DNA of 64,000 nucleotides from Lysinibacillus sp. KCTC 33748. Lineage in GTDB: Bacteria; Bacillota; Bacilli; Bacillales_A; Planococcaceae. The first letter of the stretch is position 1. The number at the start of each line of letters is the position of its first letter. The translations under genes were made by a program, and so were the position numbers. The stretch covers positions 62,001 to 126,000 of the forward strand of contig NZ_MWSJ01000012.1 of NCBI RefSeq assembly GCF_002237755.1. Direction: 5' to 3'. This document shows, in pieces, positions 1 through 11,040 of the stretch. The notes under the pieces were generated by a model. The model was not told the DNA's origin, searched no databases, and worked only from the letters and a program-made list of their open reading frames with translations.

Positions 1-1293
<1,293 letters not shown>

Positions 1294-2292
1294 TCATCTC
1301 ATTCTAAGAACGATCACTGTTAATTCTTCGTCATTTAGCCGTGTTACATAATGACGGAACCCACTTGGATATCCTCCTGGATGCCCAACAGCATTTTTCC
1401 CCATGACATCTTGTGTATACCAACCAAATCCGTATTGATTCGGAAACTTTTTAGCATGGGTCATACCCATCAGCTCTAAAGATTTTTTGCTGATCAATTC
1501 ATTATTACGCAAGGCTCGATCAAACAGTTCTAAATCTTCAGCTGAAGAAATGATATCCCCAGCTGCATATGCAGCAGAATTATGCATTAATGGTCCGACT
1601 TTCCCCTCTATATGTCCTTCCGCTTTGGGTAAATCATCCGGAACTGTAAACATAGAATTAATCATGTTGCTCGGCTCAAAAATATGTTCTTCTATATAAT
1701 TTGCATAGGGCTGTCCGCTGACTTTTTCAATAATAAGTCCTAACATCACATAACCAGTATTACTATAACTAAAGCTTGTACCTGGGGTAAATTCTAATTC
1801 AGAATCACTAACGGTATTTACAATATCAATTGGAATCCATTCTTTACTGTAATCAAAATTTCCCTTTAGATAGTCCGGAATTCCCGAGCTATGACTTAGC
1901 AGATGACTTATTGTAATAGTTTCTCCATTCGGAAAGTCTGGAAAGTATTGCGAAATTAGATGATCTAAGTTGAGAAGTTCTTTTTCTACTAGTTGCATGA
2001 CTGCTACTGCCGTGAATGTTTTAGATAATGAAGCAATCTGATAGATCGTGCTTGGGCTATTAGGTAAATCAGTGGCAGCCAATCCGTAACCTTTTGTAAA
2101 TAACACTTCATCTTCCTTTGCGATTAGGACGGTACCCTGAAATTTTTCATTTATCAAATATTGCTAGATTTTTTCAGAAAAGCTTCCAGATAAATTACTA
2201 TGGTTGTTACGTCCAAATAATAGCAAAGCTACTATAGACACGACTACAATAACAAGAATAATAATAGAAGAAATTTTTAATGATTTTTTCAT
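1294..2292 (-). pseudogene. serine hydrolase (beta-lactamase/PBP4* family), interrupted by an amber codon
   Basis: The catalytic part belongs to the class C beta-lactamase/D-alanyl-D-alanine-carboxypeptidase-like superfamily. It has the nucleophile motif SLSK, the YSN motif in FSYSNTGY, and a late HPGG motif. Reading begins at an ATG at 2290-2292 with GAGGT upstream. The first 42 codons encode a basic start and a hydrophobic helix (a signal peptide or anchor), then an in-frame TAG occurs at 2164-2166. The frame continues directly into the catalytic domain. Without readthrough, only a cytoplasmic product from the TTG at 2155-2157 could be made, and that codon has no good ribosome site. The enzyme would normally act outside the membrane. 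One nonsense mutation explains the state, so the loss is probably recent; a sequencing error is the alternative. Confidence 0.75.
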
Positions 2293-3187
2293 ATATACCT
2301 CGCAATCTATTTCTATATAGCTTTTTAAACACTTCCTACTTATTAGATACGCGGAAAAATTACCAATTTATTATGATCTTGAATCAGGGATGTAATTTTT
2401 AAAAATATGTAAGCTTTTTTGGGTAAGTTAGACAAGGGCTTATTTAAAAGTCAGAGGATGGACGATAGATGGTTTGACAAATAAAAATAAAACAAACGTT
2501 ATGAGTATTACAATCGGATAATTACATACACACTGAGGGATATGTTAATTTGTGTCTCTATTTTTTCATTTTATACAAATTATACCTGAAATACCATATA
2601 GTATTTACGCAAGGGAATAAGTATTACGATACATTGAAGAAAAAGCTGAAAGAGTTATAAACATTTTAGAAGAAGTAATACAAACTATTGAACAATCCAA
2701 GGTGTTACCTGAGGAAGTTCAGTGACTGTCTTAGCGTCAATTAATAGCTTTGAAGTACATTGTAAGACTAAACAGGTCATTAACAGCTTAACTAGGTGTG
2801 AATTTTTATCTGAATGAAATGGTATGGAATGAAAAAAATATATTATAAAAGATACATTTTTAAGGGTTTATAATTTGTATTTATTCTTTTAACATTTGTT
2901 CCTATTGGTAGCAAACACAAAGCATAATGAGACATTGGCGGATGAGTTAGAAAGGATTGATAATGCATGAACATCTAGTAATTGAGGACATGACGCTTAT
3001 TTAAGCTTTTAGGCTAATGACGATAATGTAGAAATGCTTTTTTAATAAATTGATGATTAAATCCATATCGTTGTGTCTCATTGATGAAAATTATTGAACG
3101 TAAGTATTTAGTATGAAAGATTTATTCCAGGTACTCGAAAAAATGAGACTTGTTCTTTTTCAATTTCTTTAATTTAGAGGGGTTTTT
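2293..3187. other. decayed intergenic region
   Basis: No intact gene is seen. A coding-like piece at 2636-2725 on the plus strand reads as 29 codons with a heptad-like Glu/Leu/Ile pattern (EEKAERVINILEEVIQ), ending in TGA. It has no start and is probably the 3' remnant of a lost gene. The rest is AT-rich with stops in all frames. Confidence 0.4.
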
Positions 3188-3502
3188 ATGCATAGAGAAT
3201 TAAAACAAAGAATATTAAGTGAACCATCTGAATTCATTTCTTATGTGGAGAAACTAATTAGTACAAATAGATTTTACGATGGTGAAGTGCTGGAAATATC
3301 GATACTTGCCATAAAAAACGGACCTGGAAGATTATCAGATGAACAATGGCATGTCTTTATAGAAAATGGTTTATTACCTTTTTATTATGATAAATGTGAA
3401 AGATGTACCGATGATATTCCATGGTCGTTTATGTACAGTGCTATTTTTATAAGTAGAGATCATCTTTGTCCTTTCTGTAATTATTTAGAAAATAAAAAAT
3501 AA
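3188..3502 (+). CDS. small protein with two CxxC pairs, unknown function
   Basis: I do not recognise this 104-residue protein. The N-terminal two thirds look helical and charged. The C-terminal third holds CERC and CPFC, spaced about 30 residues apart, which would suit a zinc ribbon or rubredoxin-like knuckle. No signal peptide or membrane segment is seen. The ATG follows AGAGGGG at 8-10 nt. The gene stands alone between decayed stretches and ends just before a terminator hairpin. It is a real gene by ribosome site, composition and terminator, but its role cannot be inferred. Confidence 0.6.
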   Translation: MHRELKQRILSEPSEFISYVEKLISTNRFYDGEVLEISILAIKNGPGRLSDEQWHVFIENGLLPFYYDKCERCTDDIPWSFMYSAIFISRDHLCPFCNYLENKK

Positions 3503-3508
3503 GTCTTT

Positions 3509-3540
3509 TGCCTTCCGCCATGTTAAGGAAGGCATTTATT
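3509..3540 (+). terminator. intrinsic terminator after the CxxC protein
   Basis: A perfect 8-bp stem TGCCTTCC/GGAAGGCA (3509-3516 with 3527-3534) and a 10-nt loop are followed by TTTATTT. Confidence 0.7.
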
Positions 3541-4265
3541 TCACAAGAAATACAGGCTTGACATTAGTGTGGGAGATTTGGCGAATTCAGAAGTAATGGA
3601 ATTAGATTTATTTGGTGGGAAAGCGGACAATAATAACTAACTCTGTATCAAAAGCTTCATCATGATGGAGGTATACTTTACTCATTAGCTGCGCCCATTA
3701 TATTCTTTGAAATGGAGATTTCTGTCGGAAAATGAAAAAACAATCATAAAGACCTACAACAATTTAATAGGTTCTAGTTGCTTCATTGTTACAATATCGC
3801 TAGAATGATTATGTATCTTTTTTTGTTTTAGATTATACATACATATTTATTGTTTCTTATGCTTTAAATGCATTTGGTTAGTTCTTAAAGTTGATATTCT
3901 GCTGCTATTCCAACCCCAATGATTTGCCACTACGAATATCAGTATAGGTAACTGTCAGTAGAAGACTATTATTTCATCATACTTTCATGCCGTGCCGTCC
4001 AAAATGGCACCACTTGTTATAGGAAATGAAAACCCTTGAACTCACCAAGGTAAGTTATTTTAGGTGGATTCGATTTTATCTACTGTGTGAAAAACTATTT
4101 TGAAAAGTACCTAGACTGTAAAGACCTATTAGGTTTGCTACGAACTCACGTTGAAATGTAAAACAGTTAATAACTATATAAATATGTCATGTCAACTTTT
4201 TCAAAAGGTGATCATGATTATAAACAAGAGATACAGATGGGAATTTTATCTATTGGAGGTATGTT
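3541..4265. other. intergenic region, mostly decayed
   Basis: All frames contain stops. A short coding-like stretch around 3568-3640 ends in TAA and could be the end of a lost gene. I see no RNA gene or repeat. Confidence 0.35.
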
Positions 4266-6149
4266 ATGGGTAAGGGCTTGGTAAGATCAGCCATATTAAT
4301 AGTAGTAATTGTACTAGGTATAGGAAGTTATTATTTTATAACAGATATTAGAAGTGAAATGGCACATAAAAAACTTGTGAAAAACTATGAAAAGCCAATT
4401 CCGGAAAAAACGATAAATGAAGAATATGATGTAATTGTCATTGGTGGAGAGCCAGAAGGGGTTGCTGCTGCAGTATCAGCAGCTCGTAATGGTGCAAAAA
4501 CACTTTTAGTAGAAAAGCGTGAAGAATTAGGCGGATTATTTACGTATGGAATGCTCAATTTCCTTGATATACCTCGAAATGACTCTAAACGACCAGTCAG
4601 TATGGGTATTTTTAAAGAATGGCACGACCTAGTTAGAGGGAAAGATGCCTTTGGAATTGTAGATGCGAAGGCTGCCTTTAAAAAGCTTGTCGATGAAGAA
4701 CCAAATTTAACGCTTTCTGTACAAACAGAAGTCGTTAATGCCAATCTTGATTCAAATCAGCTAACATCAGTGGAATTAAAAAATAAATATGGTACGTATG
4801 CTGTAAAAGGCAAGACATTCATTGATGCTACACAAGATGCTGATTTTGCTACAATGTCAAAAGTTCCATTTTTCATGGGTGGAGAAGATATTGGTATTAA
4901 GGATAAGAGAATGGCTGTTACCTTGATGCTACATTTAAAAAATGTTGATTGGGATAAGGTGAAAAAAGAAGCAAATTCAAATACTTTTGGTGGTGCTCAC
5001 CTAAATGATTCAGTTATGTGGGGCTTTACAAAGCTTCATGATGACTATAAGCCAGTACTAGAAGGTACGAGATTACGAGGCTTGAATTTAGCAAAAGTAG
5101 ATGATGAATATTATATTAATGCTTTACAAATTTTCGGAATCGATGGTTTGAATGAACTTTCTAAACAGGAAGCAATTGAAAAAGGGAAGAAAGAGACTGA
5201 ACATATTTTAAAATATTTACATGAGAAGTTTCCTGGCTTTGAAAATGCAGAAGTTGTGAGTTATCCGGAGGAACTATACGTCCGCGAAACAAAACATATT
5301 TGGGCAGAATACCAATTACCGATGTCTGATGTTTGGAAGAATAGTGATCATTGGGATAGCATTGGCGTAGCTGCTTATCCAGTTGATGTACAAGCGCAAA
5401 CGCCTCATGATTATGGATATGTTATTTCAGCTCCAAATCAATATGCAATTCCTTTCCGTTCTTTAGTGCCGAAAGAAATCGATGGCTTGCTTGTTGTAGG
5501 TCGTTCAGCAGGTTATTCATCACTTGCAGCTGGAAGTGCACGTGTCGTTCCAACGGGTATGGTGACAGGTGAAGCAGCGGGAGCAGCAGCAGCGATAGCC
5601 ATTAAAGAAGACGTAACCTTTAGAGCAATGAGCAAGGACAAAAAACTCATTAATACTTTACGAGAAAATTTGAAGAAACAAGGAGCCTTTGTAGATTCTT
5701 TTGAGATGGATTATCCTTATAAAAATGAATGGTATGATAAATCTATTCAAACTTTAATCAATTACGGTCTCGTTGTCGGTGGTTATTCGAATGACTTAAA
5801 AGTTGAAGATACAGCAACAAAGATTAAGTTTGCGAAAATGCTAAAAGAGGGCGTTCAACGTGTTAGTCCAGAGAAAATGAACGAGCTTGGGGATAAGCTG
5901 GATGTCGTTATCTATAAAGTAGCTAAAAAAGAAAAAAACCCAATTAAAAGAGATGAAGTCGCAGAACACTTGGCGGAAGTATTAGTAGGAAAGTCAAGTG
6001 ATAACAACTGGAATGTATTGATTGAAAAAGGGATTATCAGTGAAAAATTAGCTAAAAGATTAACTGAAAACAAGGAATTAAAATTAAAAGAGTTGTACGC
6101 CATAATGGCTGATGTCATCCATTATGCAGAAAAGGAACATTCCCACTAA
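4266..6149 (+). CDS. membrane-anchored FAD-dependent oxidoreductase
   Basis: This 627-residue protein begins with a hydrophobic helix (about residues 7-25), so it is probably anchored with the enzyme on the outer face. A dinucleotide-binding fold follows at about residue 53 (YDVIVIGGEPEG, a variant GxGxxG, then LLVEKREELGG), typical of the FAD-dependent oxidoreductase family that also contains thiazole- and fumarate-type enzymes. A second FAD contact appears as GLLVVGRSAGYSSLAAGSAR with VPTGMVTGEAAGAAAA. The last 150 residues are different: WYDKSIQTLINYGLVVGGY and NNWNVLIEKGIISEK resemble degenerate S-layer-homology repeats, suggesting a wall-binding tail. The ATG has TTGGAGGT upstream. The gene is monocistronic, and its stop codon lies in the terminator stem. 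The substrate is unknown. Confidence 0.8.
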   Translation: MGKGLVRSAILIVVIVLGIGSYYFITDIRSEMAHKKLVKNYEKPIPEKTINEEYDVIVIGGEPEGVAAAVSAARNGAKTLLVEKREELGGLFTYGMLNFLDIPRNDSKRPVSMGIFKEWHDLVRGKDAFGIVDAKAAFKKLVDEEPNLTLSVQTEVVNANLDSNQLTSVELKNKYGTYAVKGKTFIDATQDADFATMSKVPFFMGGEDIGIKDKRMAVTLMLHLKNVDWDKVKKEANSNTFGGAHLNDSVMWGFTKLHDDYKPVLEGTRLRGLNLAKVDDEYYINALQIFGIDGLNELSKQEAIEKGKKETEHILKYLHEKFPGFENAEVVSYPEELYVRETKHIWAEYQLPMSDVWKNSDHWDSIGVAAYPVDVQAQTPHDYGYVISAPNQYAIPFRSLVPKEIDGLLVVGRSAGYSSLAAGSARVVPTGMVTGEAAGAAAAIAIKEDVTFRAMSKDKKLINTLRENLKKQGAFVDSFEMDYPYKNEWYDKSIQTLINYGLVVGGYSNDLKVEDTATKIKFAKMLKEGVQRVSPEKMNELGDKLDVVIYKVAKKEKNPIKRDEVAEHLAEVLVGKSSDNNWNVLIEKGIISEKLAKRLTENKELKLKELYAIMADVIHYAEKEHSH

Positions 6150-6172
6150 TTAGTGGGGAATGTTCCTTTTCC
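6134..6172 (+). terminator. intrinsic terminator overlapping the oxidoreductase stop codon
   Basis: An almost uninterrupted stem (GGAACATTCCCACTAA pairing with TTAGTGGGGAATGTTCC) is followed by TTTTCCTTTT. The TAA stop at 6147-6149 lies at the loop. Confidence 0.85.
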
Positions 6173-6263
6173 TTTTAGATACGGTATTAATGTACGCGTA
6201 ATTTGGCCTACTACCAAAATACACCATTGGAATCGATTCAATTATTTAAAAATCAAAAGACAG

Positions 6264-6292
6264 TTGACTAAAAAAAGGAACTACTGTAATAT
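6264..6292 (+). promoter_or_regulatory. sigma-A type promoter of the argS T-box leader
   Basis: TTGACT at 6264-6269 and TAATAT at 6287-6292 are separated by 17 bp, just upstream of the T-box RNA. Confidence 0.7.
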
Positions 6293-6295
6293 AAT

Positions 6296-6548
6296 TTGAA
6301 ATTACAGTTAAATTCTGAGATGAAGAGAGTAGTTTATGGAGCAACTGGAAAGCGAATTAGGGATGGTGTGAGCCTAATGCAGGAGCCATAAATGAAACGC
6401 ACTTTGGAGAAGGTTCTCAAATTTGTAGTAGAGAATATCGGGGAGTCACCTCGTTAACAATGGAAAGTGGTCATATTATATGGCAACTAGAGTGGTACCA
6501 CGGGATAACTATGCTCTCGTCTCTATTTTAGAGACGAGGGCTTTTTTT
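6296..6548 (+). promoter_or_regulatory. T-box riboswitch, arginine-type, upstream of argS
   Basis: The leader carries the hallmarks of a T-box RNA: an AGAGAGTAG stem I element near 6323, the T-box sequence TGGTACCACG at 6493-6502 inside AGAGTGGTACCACGGG, and an intrinsic terminator (CTCGTCTCT at 6516-6524 with AGAGACGAG at 6530-6538, then a T-run). In the expected specifier position, CGC (Arg) followed by A lies at 6398-6400. Uncharged tRNA-Arg would stabilise the antiterminator and allow argS transcription. The specifier assignment rests on the downstream gene and local context, not on a full fold. Confidence 0.9.
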
Positions 6549-6645
6549 ATTTTCATTTAGTATGAATCGTCCGTGCACAATTCAAAATATGGACGCTTTG
6601 TTTGTCTACAAGAAAATGGATTTATGTATAGAGAGGAGAATGAAT

Positions 6646-8319
6646 ATGAATAGACAAATTGCAAAAAGTATAGCTGAGGCATTAAATAATGAGCTGTCCG
6701 TTATTGAAGTTCAAAACTTACTGGAGAAACCAAAAAAATTGGACTTAGGGGATTTGGCATTCCCGTGCTTTACGCTAGCCAAAAAATTAAGAAAGTCCCC
6801 TCACACTATCGCGTCAGACATAAAAAATAATATAAGCTGCGATTGCATACAAGAAGTTCAAGTAGTAGGTGGTTATGTCAATGTTTTTTATCATCAGCCT
6901 ACGATTACTCAACAAGTTCTTAGTCAAATTGTAAAAGAGAAAAATTTATACGGGACTCAACAAGAGTCAAAAGGGAATATAGTGCTAGATTTTTCTTCAC
7001 CTAATATAGCGAAGCCTTTTTCTATGGGCCATTTACGTTCAACAGTGATCGGTAATGCTTTGGCCAATATTGCCGAGAAAAACGGCTACAAAGCAATTCG
7101 CATTAATCATTTGGGTGACTGGGGAACGCAATTTGGTAAATTAATCGTCGCTTATCAAAAATGGGGAGATCAAAAGACGATTGAAGCTGCCCCAATAGAG
7201 GAACTGCTAAAAATTTATATAAAATTCCATGAAGAAGCGGAGCAGGATGATTCACTGAATGAACAGGCACGTACCGCATTTAAAGCATTAGAAGATGGGG
7301 ATGAAAAGACGTTAGCTCTTTGGCAATGGTTCAGAGATGCATCACTCGAAGAATTCAAAAACATTTACGGATTGCTTGGAATTGACTTTGATTCATTCGC
7401 TGGGGAAGCGTTCTATAATGACAAAATGGCTGCTGTTGTTAAGGAATTGGAAGAAAAAGAACTGCTTGTGAAATCCGAGGGTGCTCATGTCGTTGAAATA
7501 GACAATATGCCTCCATGCTTAATAACCAAAACTGATGGTGCTACGCTCTATGCTACACGTGATTTAGCAGCTGCTTTTTATCGTAAACAGCAATATGACC
7601 CTAAAAAATCATTTTATGTTGTAGGACATGAACAATCACTTCATTTTAGCCAATTATTTAAGGTCATTGAGAAGATGGGGTATGATTGGGCAAAAGACTT
7701 GCAGCATGTGCCTTTTGGGATGATATTAAAAGAGGGTAAAAAAATGTCGACACGTAAAGGAAAGATCGTTCTATTAACAGATGTACTAACAGAGGCAATT
7801 GCTACGGCGAAACGAAATATCGAGGAAAAAAATCCAAATTTAATGCATAAAGAGAGTATCGCACGACAGGTTGGTGTAGGAGCGGTCATTTTTAATGATT
7901 TAAAAAATGATCGTCTTCATGACATTGAGTTTTCTATTGAGCACATGATGAATTTTGAAGGTGAAACAGGGCCATATATTCAATATACGTATGCACGTAT
8001 CGTATCTCTTTTGGCAAAAGCAGATGCACAAAGTTATGCAGTATCGCTCGAAGCATTAGGTGAGCAAGCATGGCCTGTTATTTTATTACTCGAACAGTTT
8101 CCGAAAGTAATTACTAACTCCTTTGAACAAGCTGATCCATCACAAATTGCTAAATACGCTTTACAATTAGCACGTCAATTTAATAAATATTATGCGCAAA
8201 ATAAAGTATTGGTCAATGACAGCCAAATAAAATCAAGATTAGCATTTTGTCTTTGTGTATCCATTGTGTTAAAAGAGTCGTTAGCACTATTAGGCATTGC
8301 CGCACCTAAAAATATGTAA
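6646..8319 (+). CDS. argS: arginine--tRNA ligase
   Basis: This class I aminoacyl-tRNA synthetase charges tRNA-Arg in the cytosol. The N-terminal additional domain is followed by the HIGH-type motif in SPNIAKPFSMGHLRST and by the catalytic loop GKKMSTRKGKIV, the ArgS form of KMSKS. The C-terminal DALR anticodon-binding domain includes TGPYIQYTYARIVSLL. With the ATG at 6646, preceded by GAGAGGAG at 7 nt, the product has 557 residues, the usual length for Bacillus ArgS; an in-frame ATG at 6562 lacks a ribosome site. The T-box leader makes expression respond to arginine supply. T-box-controlled argS is often a second, inducible copy in Bacillus relatives, so another argS may exist elsewhere. Confidence 0.95.
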   Translation: MNRQIAKSIAEALNNELSVIEVQNLLEKPKKLDLGDLAFPCFTLAKKLRKSPHTIASDIKNNISCDCIQEVQVVGGYVNVFYHQPTITQQVLSQIVKEKNLYGTQQESKGNIVLDFSSPNIAKPFSMGHLRSTVIGNALANIAEKNGYKAIRINHLGDWGTQFGKLIVAYQKWGDQKTIEAAPIEELLKIYIKFHEEAEQDDSLNEQARTAFKALEDGDEKTLALWQWFRDASLEEFKNIYGLLGIDFDSFAGEAFYNDKMAAVVKELEEKELLVKSEGAHVVEIDNMPPCLITKTDGATLYATRDLAAAFYRKQQYDPKKSFYVVGHEQSLHFSQLFKVIEKMGYDWAKDLQHVPFGMILKEGKKMSTRKGKIVLLTDVLTEAIATAKRNIEEKNPNLMHKESIARQVGVGAVIFNDLKNDRLHDIEFSIEHMMNFEGETGPYIQYTYARIVSLLAKADAQSYAVSLEALGEQAWPVILLLEQFPKVITNSFEQADPSQIAKYALQLARQFNKYYAQNKVLVNDSQIKSRLAFCLCVSIVLKESLALLGIAAPKNM

Positions 8320-8492
8320 GAACGATTAGTGTGTCTACAACATCGTGCTCGCTACAACATGCAACTAGTAATAGCTATGGAAATTGACCATTACTAGAAA
8401 AAATGGTAAAAGGGTATAGTGAGAATTCAAAGGTCTTATCAAATTTCGTTGAATTTTTAACCGTATATTTAGAGAGAAGGTTTTTAGAAAGT

Positions 8493-9665
8493 ATGGAGAA
8501 AAAGCAAAGGCGTGTTTCCATGGTACTTGTGGTTGTTTGTATTTTCTTGGTTGCGCTCAATATGCGCCCAGCAGTCACAGGAATAGGACCACTATTTAAT
8601 GTACTTTTAGAATCACTCCATATATCAAATACGAAAATGAGCTTTTTAACATCTATTCCGGTGTTTTGTATGGGACTCTTTGCACCATTTGCAGTCCCAT
8701 TACAAAGAAAACTTGGAACAAAAACAGCTATTACGCTCTTACTAATCATCCTAACAATAGCAAATGGCCTACGCTTTTTAAAAGAAAGTTATGTACTACT
8801 TGTAGTAACAAGCTTTGCGGCAGGATTTGCCATTGCACTGATAGGACCTATATTAAATGCCTATAGCAAGAAAAAATTCCCGAGCCGTTTTACTACGGTG
8901 GTTGGTATTTATTCATTTGGAATAGGAACAGGGGCAACATTGAGTGCGGCACTAACATTACCATTTTATAATCATTTTCATGAGAGCTGGACGATCGCGC
9001 TTGGCTCTTGGGCAATACTTGCTATTATTGCTCTTTGTATATGGATCTTGACTATACAAAATCAAGAGCTACCAGAGACAGCTGTATTTACTGAAAAAGT
9101 AGCACGAAATCCGTGGAAAAATGTCCGTGCTTGGACCATTTTAATTTACTTTGGTTTACAAACATCTTTGTTCTTCTCCATGATGTCCTGGTTAGCGCCG
9201 ATGTTACAGGATAAAGGCTTCTCTCTTGGCGCCGCAAGCTCTATGCTAACATTTATGTCGATTGTACAAATGATTGGGAATATTTTGGTCCCTATATTAA
9301 TGGAAAAATGGTCGAGTCGAATCGGCTGGCTCTTCTCTTTAGGGGTCTTTGGCATTATTGGCTTTGTGTTGCTATGGGTAGGATCAGGGACTTTGTTATG
9401 GATTGCGGTATTCATTATAGGTATTGTATTAAGCGGCTTATTTCCAATCGGTTTATTGCTACCATTGGATGAGGCAAGAAATGACGAAGAAGCGAATAGC
9501 TGGTCATCTATGGTGCTTTCAGGCGGCTTCATGATAAGCGCCATTATCCCAATACTGATTGGCTATTGCTATGATGTGACGGGTAACCATACATTTACCT
9601 ATGCAATTTTTATCACATTAATGCTAGGCATTATAGCTACTATCATTTTTCTTAAGAAAAAATAA
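8493..9665 (+). CDS. MFS transporter, CynX/NimT-like
   Basis: A polytopic membrane protein of about 390 residues with roughly twelve hydrophobic helices. The opening after helix 1, ALNMRPAVTGIGPL, and the stretch TSIPVFCMGLFAPFA are characteristic of the CynX/NimT (cyanate/2-nitroimidazole) branch of the major facilitator superfamily. Substrates of that branch are small anions or hydrophobic compounds; the one here is unknown. The ATG at 8493 has AGAGAAGG upstream and begins with MEKKQRR, a normal cytoplasmic start. An upstream in-frame ATG at 8403 would add thirty atypical residues. The gene ends at a terminator. Confidence 0.85.
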   Translation: MEKKQRRVSMVLVVVCIFLVALNMRPAVTGIGPLFNVLLESLHISNTKMSFLTSIPVFCMGLFAPFAVPLQRKLGTKTAITLLLIILTIANGLRFLKESYVLLVVTSFAAGFAIALIGPILNAYSKKKFPSRFTTVVGIYSFGIGTGATLSAALTLPFYNHFHESWTIALGSWAILAIIALCIWILTIQNQELPETAVFTEKVARNPWKNVRAWTILIYFGLQTSLFFSMMSWLAPMLQDKGFSLGAASSMLTFMSIVQMIGNILVPILMEKWSSRIGWLFSLGVFGIIGFVLLWVGSGTLLWIAVFIIGIVLSGLFPIGLLLPLDEARNDEEANSWSSMVLSGGFMISAIIPILIGYCYDVTGNHTFTYAIFITLMLGIIATIIFLKKK

Positions 9666-9670
9666 TGTGG

Positions 9671-9704
9671 AAACATGCGCGAATGTACGCGCATGTTTTT
9701 TATG
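9671..9704 (+). terminator. intrinsic terminator after the MFS gene
   Basis: A perfect 10-bp stem AAACATGCGC/GCGCATGTTT (9671-9680 with 9689-9698) with an 8-nt loop is followed by a T-run. Confidence 0.85.
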
Positions 9705-9780
9705 CTGTTTTCGTGCTTGGTTTTGCCAAATGTGAACTATCGTTCTATAATGTGGAATAAGTATTATGGAGGTATAATTA

Positions 9781-10347
9781 ATGAGACCTAAACTTACGAA
9801 AGATATAAGTGTAGAAAGTTTTAAGGATTTTTATTGGTTAAAGGAAGAATTGCAAACTTTTTGTAGAAAAAACGGAATAAGTGCTTCTGGTTCTAAAATA
9901 GAGATTTCCAATAGGATTGAAACATTTCTACAGACAGGAGAGATTAAGAAACCTGTCAGAAAATTAAAAGCGAAGAAAATAGAACAGCAAGTAGACTTAA
10001 GTCTTGATACACTCATTACCGAAAATCATCGTTGTAGTCAAAATGTAAGGGCGTTTTTTAAGACAGTACTCCCTAAATTTCATTTTTCAACCTATATCCA
10101 AAGCTATTTTAAAAACAATGTTGGAAAAACATATCGTGATGTCGTAGATGCTTGGAATAAGGAGGAAGAACGGAAGAAAGACCCTTCATATAAGAATAAC
10201 ATTGCACCCCAATTTGAATATAATCAATTCATCCGTGACTTTTTTTCTGACCCAAAAAATCAAGGGAAAAGTCGTGAAGAAGCGATTGAAGCATGGAATA
10301 CAATCAAGAAACTACCTGGAAACAATAAATATACGTCCAATAATTAG
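9781..10347 (+). CDS. SAP-domain protein with DUF6434-like C-terminus
   Basis: This 188-residue basic protein has an N-terminal SAP-like helix-extended-loop-helix (about residues 14-55, LKEELQTFCRKNGISASGSK), a motif associated with DNA or RNA binding. The C-terminal half (about residues 75-175) is rich in Phe and Tyr, with repeated segments ending in DVVDAWNKE and EAIEAWNTI. This matches what I recall of the DUF6434 family found in Bacillaceae. It has no membrane segment. The ATG follows ATGGAGG. The gene is alone on its transcript. A nucleic-acid-binding role is inferred from the SAP motif only. Confidence 0.7.
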   Translation: MRPKLTKDISVESFKDFYWLKEELQTFCRKNGISASGSKIEISNRIETFLQTGEIKKPVRKLKAKKIEQQVDLSLDTLITENHRCSQNVRAFFKTVLPKFHFSTYIQSYFKNNVGKTYRDVVDAWNKEEERKKDPSYKNNIAPQFEYNQFIRDFFSDPKNQGKSREEAIEAWNTIKKLPGNNKYTSNN

Positions 10348-10999
10348 TTTACGATGTTCATTATTATTGAGGTGTAATAATGCATCAGTAAACAAATCGA
10401 GAAATGATACATAATCTTTTAAGGGGAGCTTGCCAGCCATTTTCTAGATGGGGACCTGGACTACCATGTAAATAAAGTAATATCGGGTTATCATAGTTAG
10501 TACGAGAATGAAATAAATAATGATCTGCACCATTTAATGAGACAGATTCCTCAATAGTAACATTTATTTTATCGATCATTCTCCCTAATTATGATTTCTT
10601 CGTCTTTCAATCTTTTATAAGATCTTCAACTGAACGTCATTTTGGTTTTCATCCATATCTAATTAAATGTCTTCTTCAAAACCACCTTTACATCACCATC
10701 CAAACGATATAACTTCTTTAAGACACTCTACATCGTCTCCAGTTCACTCGTCGAGATACCTTTAAAAAGATCTATTAAAAATAAATTTCTTTTTCAGTTG
10801 CCTCGAACTCAACATGTTTAGCAAGCTCAATAATTGAAGAGGGAAGCTTTCTTTTTTATATCATTTTAACCGCAAATGATAAGTCATTTTCCATAGCAAA
10901 GATAATAAAGAGCCGTTTTTTATAGGTAGAACGAATTGAACATAAGACGAGAGCTTTATTTTAACAATACAAATAAAATAATAATATTATTATGTAAAC
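10348..10999. other. region of minus-strand gene remnants
   Basis: Besides the hydrolase fragment listed separately, a minus-strand reading frame at about 10780-10945 reads as coding (RKLPSSIIELAKHVEFEATE) but contains an in-frame TAA and has no start. I could not name the family. The block looks like decaying accessory genes. Confidence 0.4.
10385..10579 (-). pseudogene. alpha/beta hydrolase, N-terminal fragment
   Basis: The first 42 codons (VTIEESVSLNGADHYLFHSR, then LLYLHGSPG) match the start of proline-iminopeptidase-like alpha/beta hydrolases, in which HGGPG forms part of the oxyanion hole; here it reads HGSPG. Immediately afterwards the sequence stops resembling the family and ends after 64 codons. 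The nucleophile elbow and catalytic His/Asp are absent. The gene was therefore truncated by deletion or rearrangement. Confidence 0.65.
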
Positions 11000-11028
11000 T
11001 TGAAACGAAGCGTAACGTTGTTTATGAT
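11000..11028 (+). promoter_or_regulatory. sigma-A type promoter
   Basis: TTGAAA at 11000-11005 and TATGAT at 11023-11028 have a 17-bp spacer. They drive the lipoprotein-recQ unit through the structured leader. Confidence 0.65.
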
Positions 11029-11040
11029 AGAATAGAAAGA

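Noticed and set aside
4385-4744. 119-codon minus-strand frame inside the FAD oxidoreductase gene
   Set aside because: It lies opposite a well-supported gene and has no ribosome site or family likeness; similar shadow frames lie opposite argS, recQ, metK and speA.
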